DNA of 64,000 bases, from the NCBI GenBank assembly GCA_964247055.1, contig OZ176050.1, positions 2,542,001 through 2,606,000 on the forward strand. Direction: 5' to 3'. This document shows, piece by piece, positions 25,491 through 38,544 of the stretch. Numbering within the stretch: position 1 is the first letter of the stretch; every line of letters starts with the position of its first letter. The translations under genes and the position numbers were made by a program. The notes beneath the pieces were generated by a model, which was not told where the DNA came from, did not search any database, and worked only from the letters and a program-made list of their open reading frames with translations. The stretch is from Paragordius varius (lineage: Eukaryota; Nematomorpha).

Positions 25491-25937
25491 TGACTATTGT
25501 TATATGTGGTTTTCGGTCAATGTATATTTTAGCAATTATATGAATCTTCTCTATAAATCAAATTCAAGTATTCAGTCTAAGATTTTTATTAATTCGGAAT
25601 ATATATGAGGACATTTCTAAAAGAATATCGTTTAGAAGAACAACATTGTAAAATGTCTGAAAAATACATTCTCCGCCTACAAAGGCGAATTTATTTTTTT
25701 TTACTGAGAATGAATGAAGAAGATTTTACTAAAGGTAATTTTTAACCGGATTGGACTAAACCTGGAACCAAATTTGATATCTACCATACCGACACATTAA
25801 TAAAGCATATGTATGGGTTCATAATTAAATTCATATCTCGGAACGGCCCATTTTTATCACCTTTTACATAAAGTATGGTTTCTTTAAGAGCTAATTTTAT
25901 AAAGGCGAGTAATTCTTATGAAACCTATACGCTAGAC

Positions 25938-27865
25938 CAGTGGTACTCACCAAAAAAATTTGACGGGCCAAATAAAATATATTTTTTTTTGAGGGCCATG
26001 AACCGTATAATCGCAAATATTCCATAGTTATTTGACACATATACACATATTTGAACTCTAAATCAGCACAATGAATTTTTTGCATATTGCATTTAAATCT
26101 AGCTTAAAACTCGTTTTCCACCATTTAGTTTAAAAAATTAATAACTTTGATAACAACATTTATTTTGATATTAACCAATAATTTTTGACAAATTTGGTTT
26201 CGCCTCATAACAGAAAACACGTCGTCCATATGACCAATTTCTGTATTCTTAACATACTTCATTAATGAATATGCCGCACGTATAAGTTGAGGTAAATTGA
26301 GCAAATTGGAATCATTTAAAATCTACGAATTTTTTAATGATATGCGTCTGATCAAAACGAAATGCTCAAGTTCCTTAATAATGGATATATCCATAAGCCA
26401 TGGATTTTAATTTTAAGCATTTAATATTTCTTTATTTTTGAAAACTGAATTTCATCTCATTAGAAAAATGTTAAATGATTGCCTATTATTATAATCTCCC
26501 CGGTAAATTCCATATTTTCTTTATGAATCGTTTTAAGTGTTGGAAAATATCTGGGAGAAAGCTATAGACATAATAGATTTTTCTTTCTAGTATAATTCCT
26601 TATTTCATATTTTTCGTTTCTTTCCTCATGATTTTCTGGTGATGTAAAATGATTTTCAATATTGTATTTTTTTAGAATTATGTTGTCCTTACATATATGG
26701 CAGGCAACAACATTTTTATTTAAAATGACAAAGAATTCCTTCATTCTTTTTTAAAGAAGCGATTTTCATCGGATAATTAACGTTTTTTAGCATTAGATCC
26801 TTTAAATTAATGTTTAATTATTATGTAATTTTTTTCAAAAAAATAGGAATATAATTTGAATTATGCAATAAAAAAACAGATTAAAATTTAATGATGTTGA
26901 TTTGTAAAATATTTTATGGGAATGAGTTATATAAAATTATGGAGGATAGCAATGAAAAGATGTATATGTAAGTTTGGGTGAAAGGTTTGCTTAATACTTC
27001 GATTCAAATTGGGGTATCTAAATATCCCGGACTATATTTATTATATTTGTAAAAAACTACTGAAAGATATGGTCCCAATTTAGATTTATGCTTCTATCCT
27101 AATCAAAATTATATAAATAAGCCGAAATATGAAAAATAAAATTTGGTTTTGAAAAAAAGTTCCATATCAAACTACTTCGACGCCATTTTTTTCACAACAT
27201 TTTTGCAAATTATCATGTTTATTTTTTTAAAGCTAAATTGAAAGCTAATTTTTCATTTAAATCACATCGAACATTGATAGAAAAAGAAAAAATGGTTTAT
27301 TTTTAAATTTTGCTAATGCACACATGTCATGTTGACTAATTTCATACCTTGAGGTTTTAGCTAAAAATAAGTAATATCCAGGATTTTGAATGAAATTTTT
27401 ATCTATTTCGGGTCTATAATGTAATAAATGTGCAAATTTTTGCCAAGGTTTCAATTTATTCCATATTTTTTGAAATAATTTTAAACAGGCCTGGGGTATC
27501 CAACTACCACAATTTTAATCGAAGGACTAAAATGAATGTATTGTATCCAAGTTAAATACAAAAAAAGGAATGCAATTCAAAATAGAAAATAGAATATAGA
27601 AACAGAAACAACGTGTGCCAAAATTTTGAAATTATTTTATAATGTAGGGAAATTTTTCCATATTTCATATTGAATAAAAAATAAAAATTACCAAAATTAA
27701 ATCTAAAGAAATAAATTAATATTAAAATAAGCGAAAATTCGTTTGTGTGTATTTTAAAAATTTTTCAAATAAAAAAATAATTTAAGTATCAATATGGTCA
27801 TAAGGCAATTTTAAAGCACTCTTAGGGCCGCATGCGGCCCGCGGGCCGCGGTTCGAGTATCACTG
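25938..27865 (-). mobile_element. hAT transposon remnant with perfect 8-bp target duplication
   Basis: The ends CAGTGGTACTC and GAGTATCACTG form terminal inverted repeats (one mismatch), and both sides carry the same 8-bp duplication CGCTAGAC (25930-25937 and 27866-27873), as hAT insertions do. Inside, the minus strand at 26744-26562 encodes a zinc-binding N-terminal block (FFVILNKNVVACHICKDN followed by an H..NHEE region) like that of Charlie-type hAT transposases and their domesticated ZBED/GTF2IRD2 relatives. No full-length transposase remains. A family M1 MITE is nested at 26994-27548, so it inserted later. Confidence 0.85.
26994..27548 (+). mobile_element. MITE-like element M1 nested in the hAT element
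   Basis: The left end ACTTCGATTCAAATTGGGGT and the reverse complement of the right end CTTCGATTAAAATTG form imperfect terminal inverted repeats about 0.5 kb apart. The sequence matches the window-start copy (1-235) in the same orientation and 24932-25490 in inverted orientation. It has no coding capacity. Its position inside a hAT element gives the order of insertion. Confidence 0.7.
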
Positions 27866-28719
27866 CGCTAGACCATCAGTAAATTTTAAGGCTTTCATAT
27901 GTTTTCCTAATATCAAAGCATTTTTAAATATTTAAAAATTATAAAATAATATTGATACGGTACAAAAGCATGGTAATTTATTAAAAACAGCATTGCTTTG
28001 CGAAAAAGAGCACAAGAATCCATAATTATGTGTGTGTTAGAATTAAATTATATAATCAAGGAGAACATATCAGTCTATTTTTAATATGTGGGCATATGAT
28101 AAGTGTAGTAATTTAGCCATTAAAAGAATTATTGATAGCGTATATCTTTTTTTTTCATAAAAAAACTTGAGTTAATGCGAACGAACTTTACAGAAATATT
28201 TGACGATATATATTATTATACTAGCATAAAACTGTTTTAATTACCATCAATCGGAGTTACCTTATAATATAAAATTTAAATCACCAGCCATTTTTTTTAT
28301 TAAATCAATAACTTTTTTTAAAATTTCCTTCTATACCATTTAATTACTTACCATCAACATTCGGTCGACATGATTCTGTCTATTTATTATTGGCTTGAAT
28401 ATTCAAAATTTATATATAAATATAATTTCCCGATTTCGACCCATTATAAAAAAATGATCTATATAAGGTAACCTGCTTTACATGCTAATTAATTCCTATG
28501 CTGCCGCAAGAAAGGGTTTTATATATTAATTTTACAAAATATTTTGATATTTAGGGTTAAAAATTGTATTTTTTAATGGAAATACTCAAAGTAGTCTTAA
28601 ATAGTTAAATATCAATGTAAAATCTATATATGCTATGAACTATACTTTAATTATATATTGATGCAAACTAAATAATTTATTTAAATTTATCTAAATTTGG
28701 TAAAATATTTCATGCAAAA
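27866..28719. other. AT-rich intergenic stretch
   Basis: It begins with the hAT target duplication and runs to the last exon of the second small secreted gene. Nothing recognisable was found in it. Confidence 0.45.
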
Positions 28720-29542
28720 TTATTTCCTTTTCTGTTGATTCATGGCTTTATTGTGTTGTACTAAATAAAAAATAAAAAATATTAGTAAAAATTAAATTTT
28801 TTATTAATAATTGAATTACTTCCACTTTGGCTCAGCATTGAATTGAGTTGAAAACCTGCGGGTCTATTGTTAGTGTTGCTCATTATTCCGTAGATGCCAG
28901 CTACATATATCCAATTATATTAACATCAATATTTCCCACGCTTTTCATGTTAAATTACATCGAACCTTTGTGGTTTATGTTTTCGAATCAAAAATTTTTA
29001 AGTTTTTAACGCTTAAACAATCTTTGGGTTAATAATTAATGCAGTATGAGTAAAATAAGTTTTTTAATATTGTAAGTTAGCATTTAGAAAAATAGATAAT
29101 ACCTATTTCGCATCATAAATTATTATTCATCTGGCAAAAATTTTAAATTTAAAAAGCTAGCAAAATATATATTTTTACTTATATTGTAAATATCTTATCA
29201 TGTTGTTCAAAATAACCTGATGGATCAAATGGGGGGGATGGTTTAGGCTCAGTTTTGGGCTCTGTGGCGATTGGTTTAGCCTGAATAAAAGATTGTACCT
29301 GCATTCCGTGTGGCATGTTATGACTCGCGCCAAACACATGTTGTGAAGATCCGATTGGTGCTTCTAATCAACAAGGCAAAAACTTATAAAATTATTAACA
29401 ATTCTAACTATAATTTATACAACAGCATAAGAAATTTTTTATATCATATGTTAATTATTTTATTAATTTTACTTTGGGAGTTTTCTGCTGCTCTAAGGTC
29501 CTGCATAGAGACAAAAATTAGGAAAACAGTAAATAGAAGCAT
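28720..29542 (-). CDS. Small secreted protein, paralogue 2 of an unrecognised family
   Basis: Exons (minus): 29542-29473, 29363-29217, 28900-28820, 28760-28720; all phases agree, 112 aa. Signal peptide in exon 1 (LLFTVFLIFVSMQDLRAA). The mature part aligns end to end with the gene at 23755-24515: GSSQHVFG, NMPHGMQVQSFI, a Lys/Glu/Pro stretch, SPPFDPSG, GIMSNTNNRPAGFQLNSML, SQSGIQHN, and a Gln-Lys basic end. No cysteine in the mature protein. The signal peptides are unrelated in sequence while the rest is conserved, and all three splice phases are the same, so this is a tandem gene duplication rather than a retrocopy. Function unknown. Confidence 0.8.
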
Positions 29543-30034
29543 TTGACAACGTAAAAGTATTAACGATAAATTTAGATAAAAATAGTTTATGAAAAAATCA
29601 AAAACTCAAATTATATTTATACTGATTTAATCGGTTATTTAATATCCTATATAATATTAGTGAAATGAAAATAACTCAAGGTTAAGTTGTAATTAAATAT
29701 GACAAATATTTGTACAGCGTTTTAATTAGGGCAGTAAATGGGTTATAGTATCTATTATATGGGAAAATGTATCAAATTAAACTTGGGTAAACATTAAAAT
29801 TAACTGTTAATTAAAACAAAAACCTTAAACCATTTGACGATAGTATTGTCTGGTTCAAACTAGTTTTTACGGTTAATGTAATTTTTTGGATTTATCATAT
29901 ACATGATAAAAAAATACTCTCGGCCTTATATATTTATTTTATGTAATAGTATAAAAATAATTATAAAGAGCGAAACGATATTAACTATTTATTTACATAA
30001 CAATCTACATCTTTTTTCAATTAAAGCTCTAGAA
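29543..30034. other. Upstream region of secreted paralogue 2
   Basis: Probable promoter of the gene ending at 29542. AT-rich; no recognised feature apart from the 8-bp hAT target duplication CTCTAGAA at 30027-30034. Confidence 0.4.
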
Positions 30035-31905
30035 CAGGGGTGTCCAACACAAATGATTTGAAGAGCCACCTTTTCGACCTCAAAATTCCAAAGAGCCACT
30101 TTTTATTTATATATATCAAGACATTGGTAACAAATAAATTTATTATATTAAAATATAGATGTGCTAATTTTCATATCAAAAAGAACATAAACAGTATAAA
30201 TATAATAATGCTTTGCGAATTAAATTATATCAATGTGTAAAAAAAAGATAAAAATACATGGATATGGTAAACTTATTGAATTCGATAGTATGACTAGAAG
30301 AGACTGTGGCGAATTTAATCGCCAAAATGTAACCTTTTTTTATCTAATAAAAATAAAATAAATAAATATTTTTCATTGCATAATTAAATTTTTAATGGGA
30401 TATTTGTTTTGTTATTTTTTTGCTCAATTTATTCACAATATTTGATACAGCACATCTCAATTCATTATCCAAGTTTTCATCAGTTAATAAAGAATGTGAA
30501 AGAGATTTTGTGTATTTAGAAAAAAAACTTTAACAAAGATAATTGGACCCAAAAGACAAATTAATCTTTGTGCAAATCTTAAAATAGGAAATTTATCAAA
30601 CATTATATATTTTTTATAAAATTCAATTTTATTGTTTGCCCAAATAATAATTTTAATTCATTATTGGATTGCAAATCTAGTAATTCCATTTGTAAATTAA
30701 TAGGAGCCTTGATCGCTTCAACGTAAAATGGACAACAAAATAAATCAAATATTTTTTCATATTTTGTCACCCGTATCGATTAATAAAAGCTTTTGATAAT
30801 AGGTTAATTTGATCTGCATATTTTGAAAAATCGTTAGTTTTACCAGATTAAAATCTATTCGATTCTGAAAAATGTTCAGCATTATTTTTTTAAATGGCAT
30901 ACAAATAACGTCAATTTTTTACAAAACGCTTTAATATGGTTATTCGCATCAACAATTAAATTATCTTGCTTTTGCAAGGATTCATTTAATTGATTTAGTT
31001 TTTCGGTAATATCTAGGGAAAAGCATGAATCTGACAACCAATCTTCATTGGTTTATTCCTCTGCCAAATAATTATTCTGCAATAGAAAAATATTTATTTC
31101 TTTTAATAAATAATACAACCTTTTTAGACATTTCCCTCGACAAAGCCACCTTACATTTGAAAAAAATATAAGATCTCCCTATTCAAAATGAATTTTTTTT
31201 TAATAACTCCTTAAACTGCCTATGCTTCAAAGCATGAGATTTTAAAAATTAACTACTTTAATAACAACGGTCATAACATTGTCCATTGTCAGAGCATGTG
31301 CTCAGCGATTTTCACGGTAAATCATGCAATGCATTATAATATATGGTCAATATTAATACCATCGGATTCCATCTTATTTAACAATAAATTCACGGCTCCC
31401 TTGTTTTTCTCATCATAGCTGGGGTACCATCTTTCGTCAAACAAGATAGCGCCCTCATATTTAATTTATTGTCCTCAATACATTTTAAAATTGCATGAAA
31501 CATATCATCTCCCTTAGTTGTATTTTTCATCGGAAGTATAAGCCTAACATATCTTCTGTTATATTAAAAAACTCATCTGGTATGAAAGCTAAATAAATTA
31601 TTTTAAATACCTATTTTTTGCAAGTAATTTAATGTTTTAATTTAATGTAAAAGTTATCATCTTGAAGTTTGAAATAACATGCAGGAAAAAATGTGTTTTA
31701 TAAATGATTAAATGAATGCGATGATAGATATTTACACTAAAGAATTTTATTAAAAGTTTCAAAATAATTTAAATGACAAAATAAAAATGCATAATTTACT
31801 TATAAAAAATTTTAAAATTAGAAATTATTTTTTTTTAAAAAAAAATTTTTTTAAAATTTTCAATGAGCCACTAGTGGCTCGCGAGTACCCTGTTGGACAC
31901 CCCTG
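30035..31905 (-). mobile_element. hAT (Charlie-like) transposon remnant, 1.9 kb
   Basis: Terminal inverted repeats CAGGGGTGTCCAACA and TGTTGGACACCCCTG bound the element. The flanking octamers CTCTAGAA (left) and TTCTAGAA (right, 31906-31913) are an 8-bp target duplication with one change. The minus strand carries transposase remains, best seen at about 31420-31530: TTKGDDMFHAILKCIEDNKL then a C.TKDGTPAMM block, which matches the central region of Charlie/GTF2IRD2-type hAT transposases. Frame breaks are many. Shorter non-autonomous relatives with the same ends lie at 45653-46060 and 48094-48430. Confidence 0.88.
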
Positions 31906-32309
31906 TTCTAGAATATGGGTGGATGCTCAATACGCGCCCCGATGACCCGCAAAAACTTGGAAAACCATATTTAGCTTAAATTTGCTTACAATCATATTTA
32001 TATTTCTTATACAACTCTTCTGACTAAATCTATCCGATTGGCAACGACTAGAAAAATGTCATATATTGTGTTTGTTGTATTTGTCTTTTGTTTGAATATA
32101 ATATTTATTAATGCTCATATATGGTTCTAGTGTAGCCCGCGCAGCCATTTTTGTTAAAACACCCTTGCCCTAGAGACATATATACATATAACAATGTTAA
32201 AAGCACTACAAAAATTATATTTGAATTTTATATAGCATATTTCGGTAATCACATCTCCGAATTTGTTGGGTTGGCTAAGTTTAGGGTGTTTCAAATTTAT
32301 TATGTTATA

Positions 32310-32746
32310 CTATACCATTTTTCAATTTCACCCTTAAACAATTCAAAATTACCCTTGAACAATTCAAATTCACCATCGAACAATTCAAATTCACCCTCGA
32401 ACAATTCAAATTCACCCTTGAACAATTCAAATTCACCCTCAAATAAAATATATGTTTTTTAAGATTAAAAATTACCTATATATATATTTTTTTAAAAAAT
32501 AAAAATTCTATTTTAAATTAAAATAATACTTAAAAAATAATAAACTATACCATAAACATATATTTTATATTAATAATGAAATATATTAGTTCGAAAACAC
32601 ATAATTTATTTTTAGGGTGAATTTGAATTGTTCAAAGGTGAATTTGAATTGTTCAAAGGTGAATTTGAATTGCTCGAGGGTGAATTTGAAATGTTCGAGG
32701 GTGAATTTGAATTGTTCAAGGGTGAATTTGAACTGTAAATGGTATA
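32310..32746. mobile_element. MITE made of two inverted arrays of a 21-nt unit (family M2)
   Basis: Ends TATACCATTT and AAATGGTATA are inverted. Just inside the left end a 21-nt unit (CCCTTGAACAATTCAAATTCA) is repeated about five times (32330-32446). The same unit is repeated about five times in inverted orientation before the right end (32617-32735). The centre is AT-rich spacer. Single-unit relatives are at 40047-40330 and 47240-47494. The left array happens to be open as a 7-residue repeat (PLNNSNS) but the ORF is an artefact of the 21-nt period. The element could fold into a long hairpin. Confidence 0.8.
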
Positions 32747-33984
32747 TCTAAGGATAGATAATCGATTAAACATGTGTATGTCTTTGTCCTTATAACCTTA
32801 TTATAATATTTATTTAAAAAATATATATACAATATAAACTGGCATAGACAGAATCGAGTTAACAGAAGCCTTAACACAACCCTAGTTTTTTCTCAATAAA
32901 AAATTTAAAGGAGCAGGGTTATTTAAAAAATAAGATTGAAATATATCATTTTTTAAAATCCTATCAAGTTTTATAAAAAAATTTGATTTATTACAGACTT
33001 AATTGCTTCATGGGCCGTAATATTTGTATAACAGTCTAATTCTATTGTTATTAAATATATTACGATTTCATGTGCTAACTACTGAACTTTAACAGTCTCA
33101 AAAATGGTACTTTCATGTATCCGTTCTCTCAAAACTCAATTTTGGCCATTGCATAATTATAAATATAAAAACAATCATTCTGCAATATCTAGGAGTCACT
33201 TTATATATAAATTAGGTGTCAAAAATTGTAAATATTTATTGAACTCCCTATCAAAAAGGGGATTGATTGATAATGACTTTTAATCAAGATGCGTTATTTG
33301 TAGAAATAGACGCTATCTTGTCTACACCAACTATGCATTTCTATAAAGCCCTCTATATTTTATTATATTATTATCAATAAATTTGTGTTAACACTATATT
33401 AATATATCATCGCAATTTTAAAACTGTGTACGATTTCATATTCATACTTAATATTAATCAATTAGGTTTATATTTCACATTTAATTTTTATCAATCATGA
33501 CATCACATATTTATTATCTTTTTCGAAACTATTTGTCATATAAAAAAATTTGATACTCAATTAATGTTTAACAGCAAATTTCATCTCATCATTAGTTGCC
33601 TATTTATTTAACAAACAATGGCTAAAAAACCATAGATTGTTCATTTATAATCTTTTAAAATGTACAATTGACCTACATATATTGATTTAAGTATTTTTGA
33701 ATGATAAATTAATCATTGTAATAAAATAACAAGTTAATCTACATTCAGTCCAATTAATAAGATTTTTTAGTCTAGATATTATTTTGAAGATAATAAAAGA
33801 AACAATTTATTCTTAAGTCAGTACGAAAAATTAGTATCAATAATAAAACAAATAAAATAAGAGCCGGTTTCAATCATATTTAAAATGGATCAAATTCATT
33901 TATCATATATACAACTGTTAGAAATATATCTTTGTCCAGTATATAATAAATATTTTAAAGTTTTGGAAAATCATTATAAATATA
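32747..33984. other. AT-rich intergenic stretch
   Basis: No exon or element recognised between the M2 MITE and the mariner element. Confidence 0.4.
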
Positions 33985-35037
33985 CCAGGTGTAGTCATAG
34001 GTCTTTAAGAAAAACACTTATTTTGAAGAAAAATCAACTGTTTTATTCAAAATATTGTTAATCGCCTGCTACATATTTCGCCCATCTCTCCAGTAATGTT
34101 TAAATCTGTGCCATAAAAACTAATTGTTTTTTGGCTGACCATATATCGAGCCGTTTTCCAACGGCTTCCAAAATATTAAAGTGATGCTCTGCGAGCGTCT
34201 GCCTTATAATACGAAGAGGCAACAATCAGATGGGACCAGGTTAGGAGACTGTAGCGGATGCGTAAGAATTTCCCATCGACATCATTTTGGGTATCTTTAC
34301 TGGATTTTCTCTATGAGACGGATCATTGTCCCTTTACTATGTCTTCTGGCCCATCTAGTCGTTTTAATCATAAGTTGATGCACACAATACCGCGCTGTCT
34401 CACATACACAGAGCAAAATCTTCATGCTAGAGCGATTTTGCGTTGGTTTGATACAACCAGTTTGGCAAGGTGAAAGCTATAAGTTTTTCAGTTTTGGATG
34501 TCAAAAAGCCACTTCTTATCGCCCGTCTTAGCTTTTTCAAAAAATGATTTCCTTTCGTGACAAGCAGGATTTCAGTGATTTTATGATTTTTAATTTGACG
34601 TTCCTTCAAATTGTGGATCTGATCGTAGGCATATATTGATTGTTTTTTGTATTAGATGTAATATCTGTCAATAATTGTTAAGTTTGAGTTGGGTTATCAT
34701 CAAATAACTCTTGCACTTTAGAGTCATTACAGTTGTGTGGAAACACACCTTTTCATATAAAAAAAACTTTTTAATATTATAACAAGCTTCAAATATGCTA
34801 ATCGAAAGAGCATATTCCATATGTTTTTGCCAGAAAGCGATAACTATCAACAGACATTTTGATGGAACCAGAAAAGCAATGAGTGTCGCAAAGGCTCTTT
34901 GTTTGGAACGAAATTCGACATATTTAAAGATAAAAAAAGATGCTACTTTTTGGTGACAAAATGGCGCAGGTCAAATTCGTCTGCGTACATTTCGTTGAGG
35001 GCTTTTTATTTAAAGCCGGACTCATGACTACACCTTG
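33985..35037 (-). mobile_element. mariner-like DNA transposon, degraded, nearly complete in length
   Basis: The ends CCAGGTGTAGTCAT and ATGACTACACCTTG are inverted repeats, each flanked by TA (33983-33984 and 35038-35039), the mariner target site. On the minus strand the transposase is recognisable in pieces: HNLKERQIKNHKI, FEKAKTGDKKWLFDI (the GDEKW block), and HPLQSPNLVPSD (family HPPYSPDLAPSD). The 1053-bp length suits a mariner of about 1.3 kb with deletions. Several stops and frame changes make it inactive. Confidence 0.85.
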
Positions 35038-38000
35038 TATTTTTTATAAATAAAAACTTATTATCTAGGAAAAATATTATAAGTTTATTAGACCAAATAA
35101 TTGTGTTCGTCTATAGATGTTTAAAAAATGCACATATTTAAGGTTAAAATAGAAATATTCATGACCAGCCCTTCTTTAACGTACGTTTCAGCTACTTACA
35201 TCAAATTGTGGCAAAAATATTCTTGAGAATTAAGATTTAATGAATGAGAAAAGAATTAAAAATCATTTCGAATTCTCTTAAAACGTCACTTTGACGGTGT
35301 AAAAATTTATTATAAATATAAAATCTTGGATAAAAATAATTACTTCCTTAATAATATAATTCATTAATCATCCATATTGCCTTTAATTTTTACCGGTTTT
35401 TTATCATGTTTTATAGATATTGTAACTGATATATGTTTAGTTTTCCTGTTAAACAATTGTTTGTGTTTTTTATGTGAAAAAAAAAACGATTCAATTAATA
35501 CGGAAAAAACTGTAAAAAAGTAAAATCCGCTTCCCCTAAGCTTTTTCTTATTGTGTCTTTAACACTTTTTATCAATTATATACAACATAAATATAAAAGT
35601 ACATATAAAAATTATATATTATGATGAATAACTATGGTAATGAAATAAATATAAAGGTACATAAAATGATGCAGGTATATAATAATATTAAATAATTTCA
35701 AATCCCTTTATAAATTTAATATTGATATTACTTACTAATATGCATGTGTGTGAGAAATGTTTTTTTAAAAAAATATTTTGTCATAGAATAAATATTCGAA
35801 TGCACGAATTTTATAAAATTTTAAATTTTTTTCTATGATTTTTGCCAAAAATACTTTTGTATGCCATAATAAAAAACGCTACCAGTTAATTCATCAAATT
35901 TAGTCTGAAAAAATTATATTTACATTATCAACAGACTCAGAGGAGACAAAGTCATATATGCCAAAACTCTGAAAGAAAGCGAATTCCGGTGCACCACACT
36001 AATTATTCCCGATTTGTTGTTAATTAAATAATTGTTCGCTATTTTCCTACCAAAAAAAATTATTATGGGAACAATTCGAAGAAAAGAATCTTTCAACCAA
36101 GAATACTGTACTAATTATTATTCAACTAGAAGTTTTATGTGCGAAAATTTTGTATTATTCCGCATCTCTTTAGTGTTTTGTCGTTCAAGCTTACATTTCG
36201 CATTATTTTCCTAAACATATACTATTTTTTCATCTATTTAAACTTTTCCTTTTTTAGTTGTTACATTTTACATTAATGGGGGGAAAAATATGAAATAATT
36301 ATTTTTACCAATACCTTATCTGATTATAAATTAATAAAAAATCCTGGAAAATTTGAAATATTACAACATGCCTCTACCATACATGTTTGCATTATTATGA
36401 TTCTACCTGTACTTACAGTTTTATTTCGATTTCTAAATTAGATACATGCTTATCATCTTGATAAGCGAATTGAAATTTTTTTTGGCAATTTATCTATCAA
36501 ATTTATATTCCGCTCATGATGTAAATAATACCCTTTGAATGATTCCATGCACTTTTCTTTGGCCCTATAAAATTAATATATTCTAATGTTAGACCAAACA
36601 GGATTACGGAGGATTACTACTTTACTCATTGTAAGTTACAATTATTTTCATTTTTTTATTTAAATATATTTTGGTCATCTCTGCATTAAAAGCTAAACTT
36701 TTAAATAGTGTTATCTAGTTATACGCTTCATTTCATTATTATCAATTAATATTTAATAAAACAACTTTCATTTATTTTAAGAACTTTTTTTGAAATCCTT
36801 TTTTTGATATCTCAATGACGCCGACCACACAACAATATTTTAATATTGGTTTTTTATGATTACAATCGAGTGAAAGTATAAATAAAGAATGCGATACATT
36901 TAGTTCAAAAATATTGCAACAAATAAATATATATTATTTTATTTAAACAAACCATTTGTGCATTATTAAAGAGTACTTACAAGTGGTACATGCAAAGGTA
37001 CGTACTTAAACAATTTATCTAACTAATGTAATCCCTTTCAAAAAAAATCTCTTAGAATCTCTAAGATTTACACAGGTAAAAATGTACCTTTGAGGCATTC
37101 TTTTGATATTTATTGCTAATACAAACGATTTTGTATCAATTACCTACATGTCGATATATATACACATCTAATTCCTTGTAATTAAATGGATAATAAAAAA
37201 TATTTTTTAAAAATATTATCATAATTTTTTTTGTAGATTTTAATATATTTATTAATTTCGTCGAAAATAATATTATTTTAAACATCAAAATTTAATTATA
37301 TTTGCATCGTATAAATGACATCACTGACATATGCCATGACATAAAAATTGGATAAAAACAAAATATTAAAATATTAAATTGACTTAATTGGTCAAGTTAA
37401 AGAGATTAGTAGGTTAATAATTTTCTTTGTTCAATTTACCATTAGGAATTTCAAACTTTTTTAAATTATAATAGGCTGACATGGATTGTTACAAAATCAA
37501 TTTTTTATATAAATGGTATAATTTTGATATTTCGAAAGCAGAATTAACTTTATTTGTATAAAACCCGCTCTTGGCCTATTCGATTTTAATAATTTAGAAA
37601 GACAAATGTTGAAATAAAAAATATAAGTCTTTTGCTATAATTTTGTGTTGAAAAGTATTGAAATTTTCTAAGAACATAAACTTTGAACTTTTTAATAAAA
37701 ATGAAAAAAATTCATATTTACACGTTTTTCCCTTTTTGTATTTTTTGTGACATTACTGACACAAAGAGCTTTTCAAGTCAAAAAATATATAAGATTTTAG
37801 CGCAATTTCGAAATCTTGAAAATAACTGTTAAGAATAGTTGCAAAGTATGGAATAATTTCACATTAAACTTGACATTAAAATTTTTATAATTATAAATAA
37901 AAAAAATTAAGTAAAATTGACATGACATATATTTATTTTGCTTATAAGGCAATGAAAATACATAAAATATGATTGGAAAAATCTATAAACAAAATGAAAT

Positions 38001-38544
38001 ATAAATTAATTAATTAAATTAATAAAAGGCTATATAAAAACTAGAAATAAAATTTATGGATTCTTATAATTCCAGAGTACGTCATCTTACATTCTTGAAT
38101 CTGTTTAACATTGAAAGTAACGTTTCCAAAATATGTTTAATAATTTATTTTCTTAAATTTAAGTCTACCTTAACGGTATAATATATTTGCTTTTTTGAAT
38201 ATATTTTCTGCCGTAGTAATATTTCAAAATTTTTAAAAATTTAAGCTCCTAAATCAAAAATGGACGGTCCATTTGAACAAATAAAATGAAAGCGGGACCT
38301 TTTTTAAAAAAAATCTTTTTAGAAACAGAATCGCTTGAAGCGCAACAGTTTTTACAAAAAAAAATTATGGAACCCAAATCAAAATCATTAATTAATGTAT
38401 GCTCTGAATTCTTAAAAATAGTCTACATTAGAGCAAAATTCATTTTCGAAAATGGATTATAAGGCATAGTTAAATTTTTCAAGGACATCATAATTAGATG
38501 TTTTAAATTAAACATGTATGTATATATATATGTGTGTAAATTAG
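35038..38544. other. Gene-poor region upstream of the ZP gene
   Basis: The 5' exon or exons of the ZP gene, including its signal peptide, must lie here or be missing from the model, but none could be chosen with confidence. The sequence is AT-rich; a short open frame beginning with a hydrophobic segment at about 37701 is a weak candidate only. No transposon was recognised. Confidence 0.4.

Noticed and set aside
32151-32462. 103-residue open frame with 7-residue repeats (PLNNSNS)
   Set aside because: The repeat is a by-product of the 21-nt array of an M2 MITE; the same unit is inverted on the other side and the frame has no other support.
37701-37835. Short open frame starting MKKIHIYTFFPFCIFC as the missing first exon of the ZP gene
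   Set aside because: The hydrophobic segment is short and no donor in the right phase joins it convincingly to the exon at 38545.
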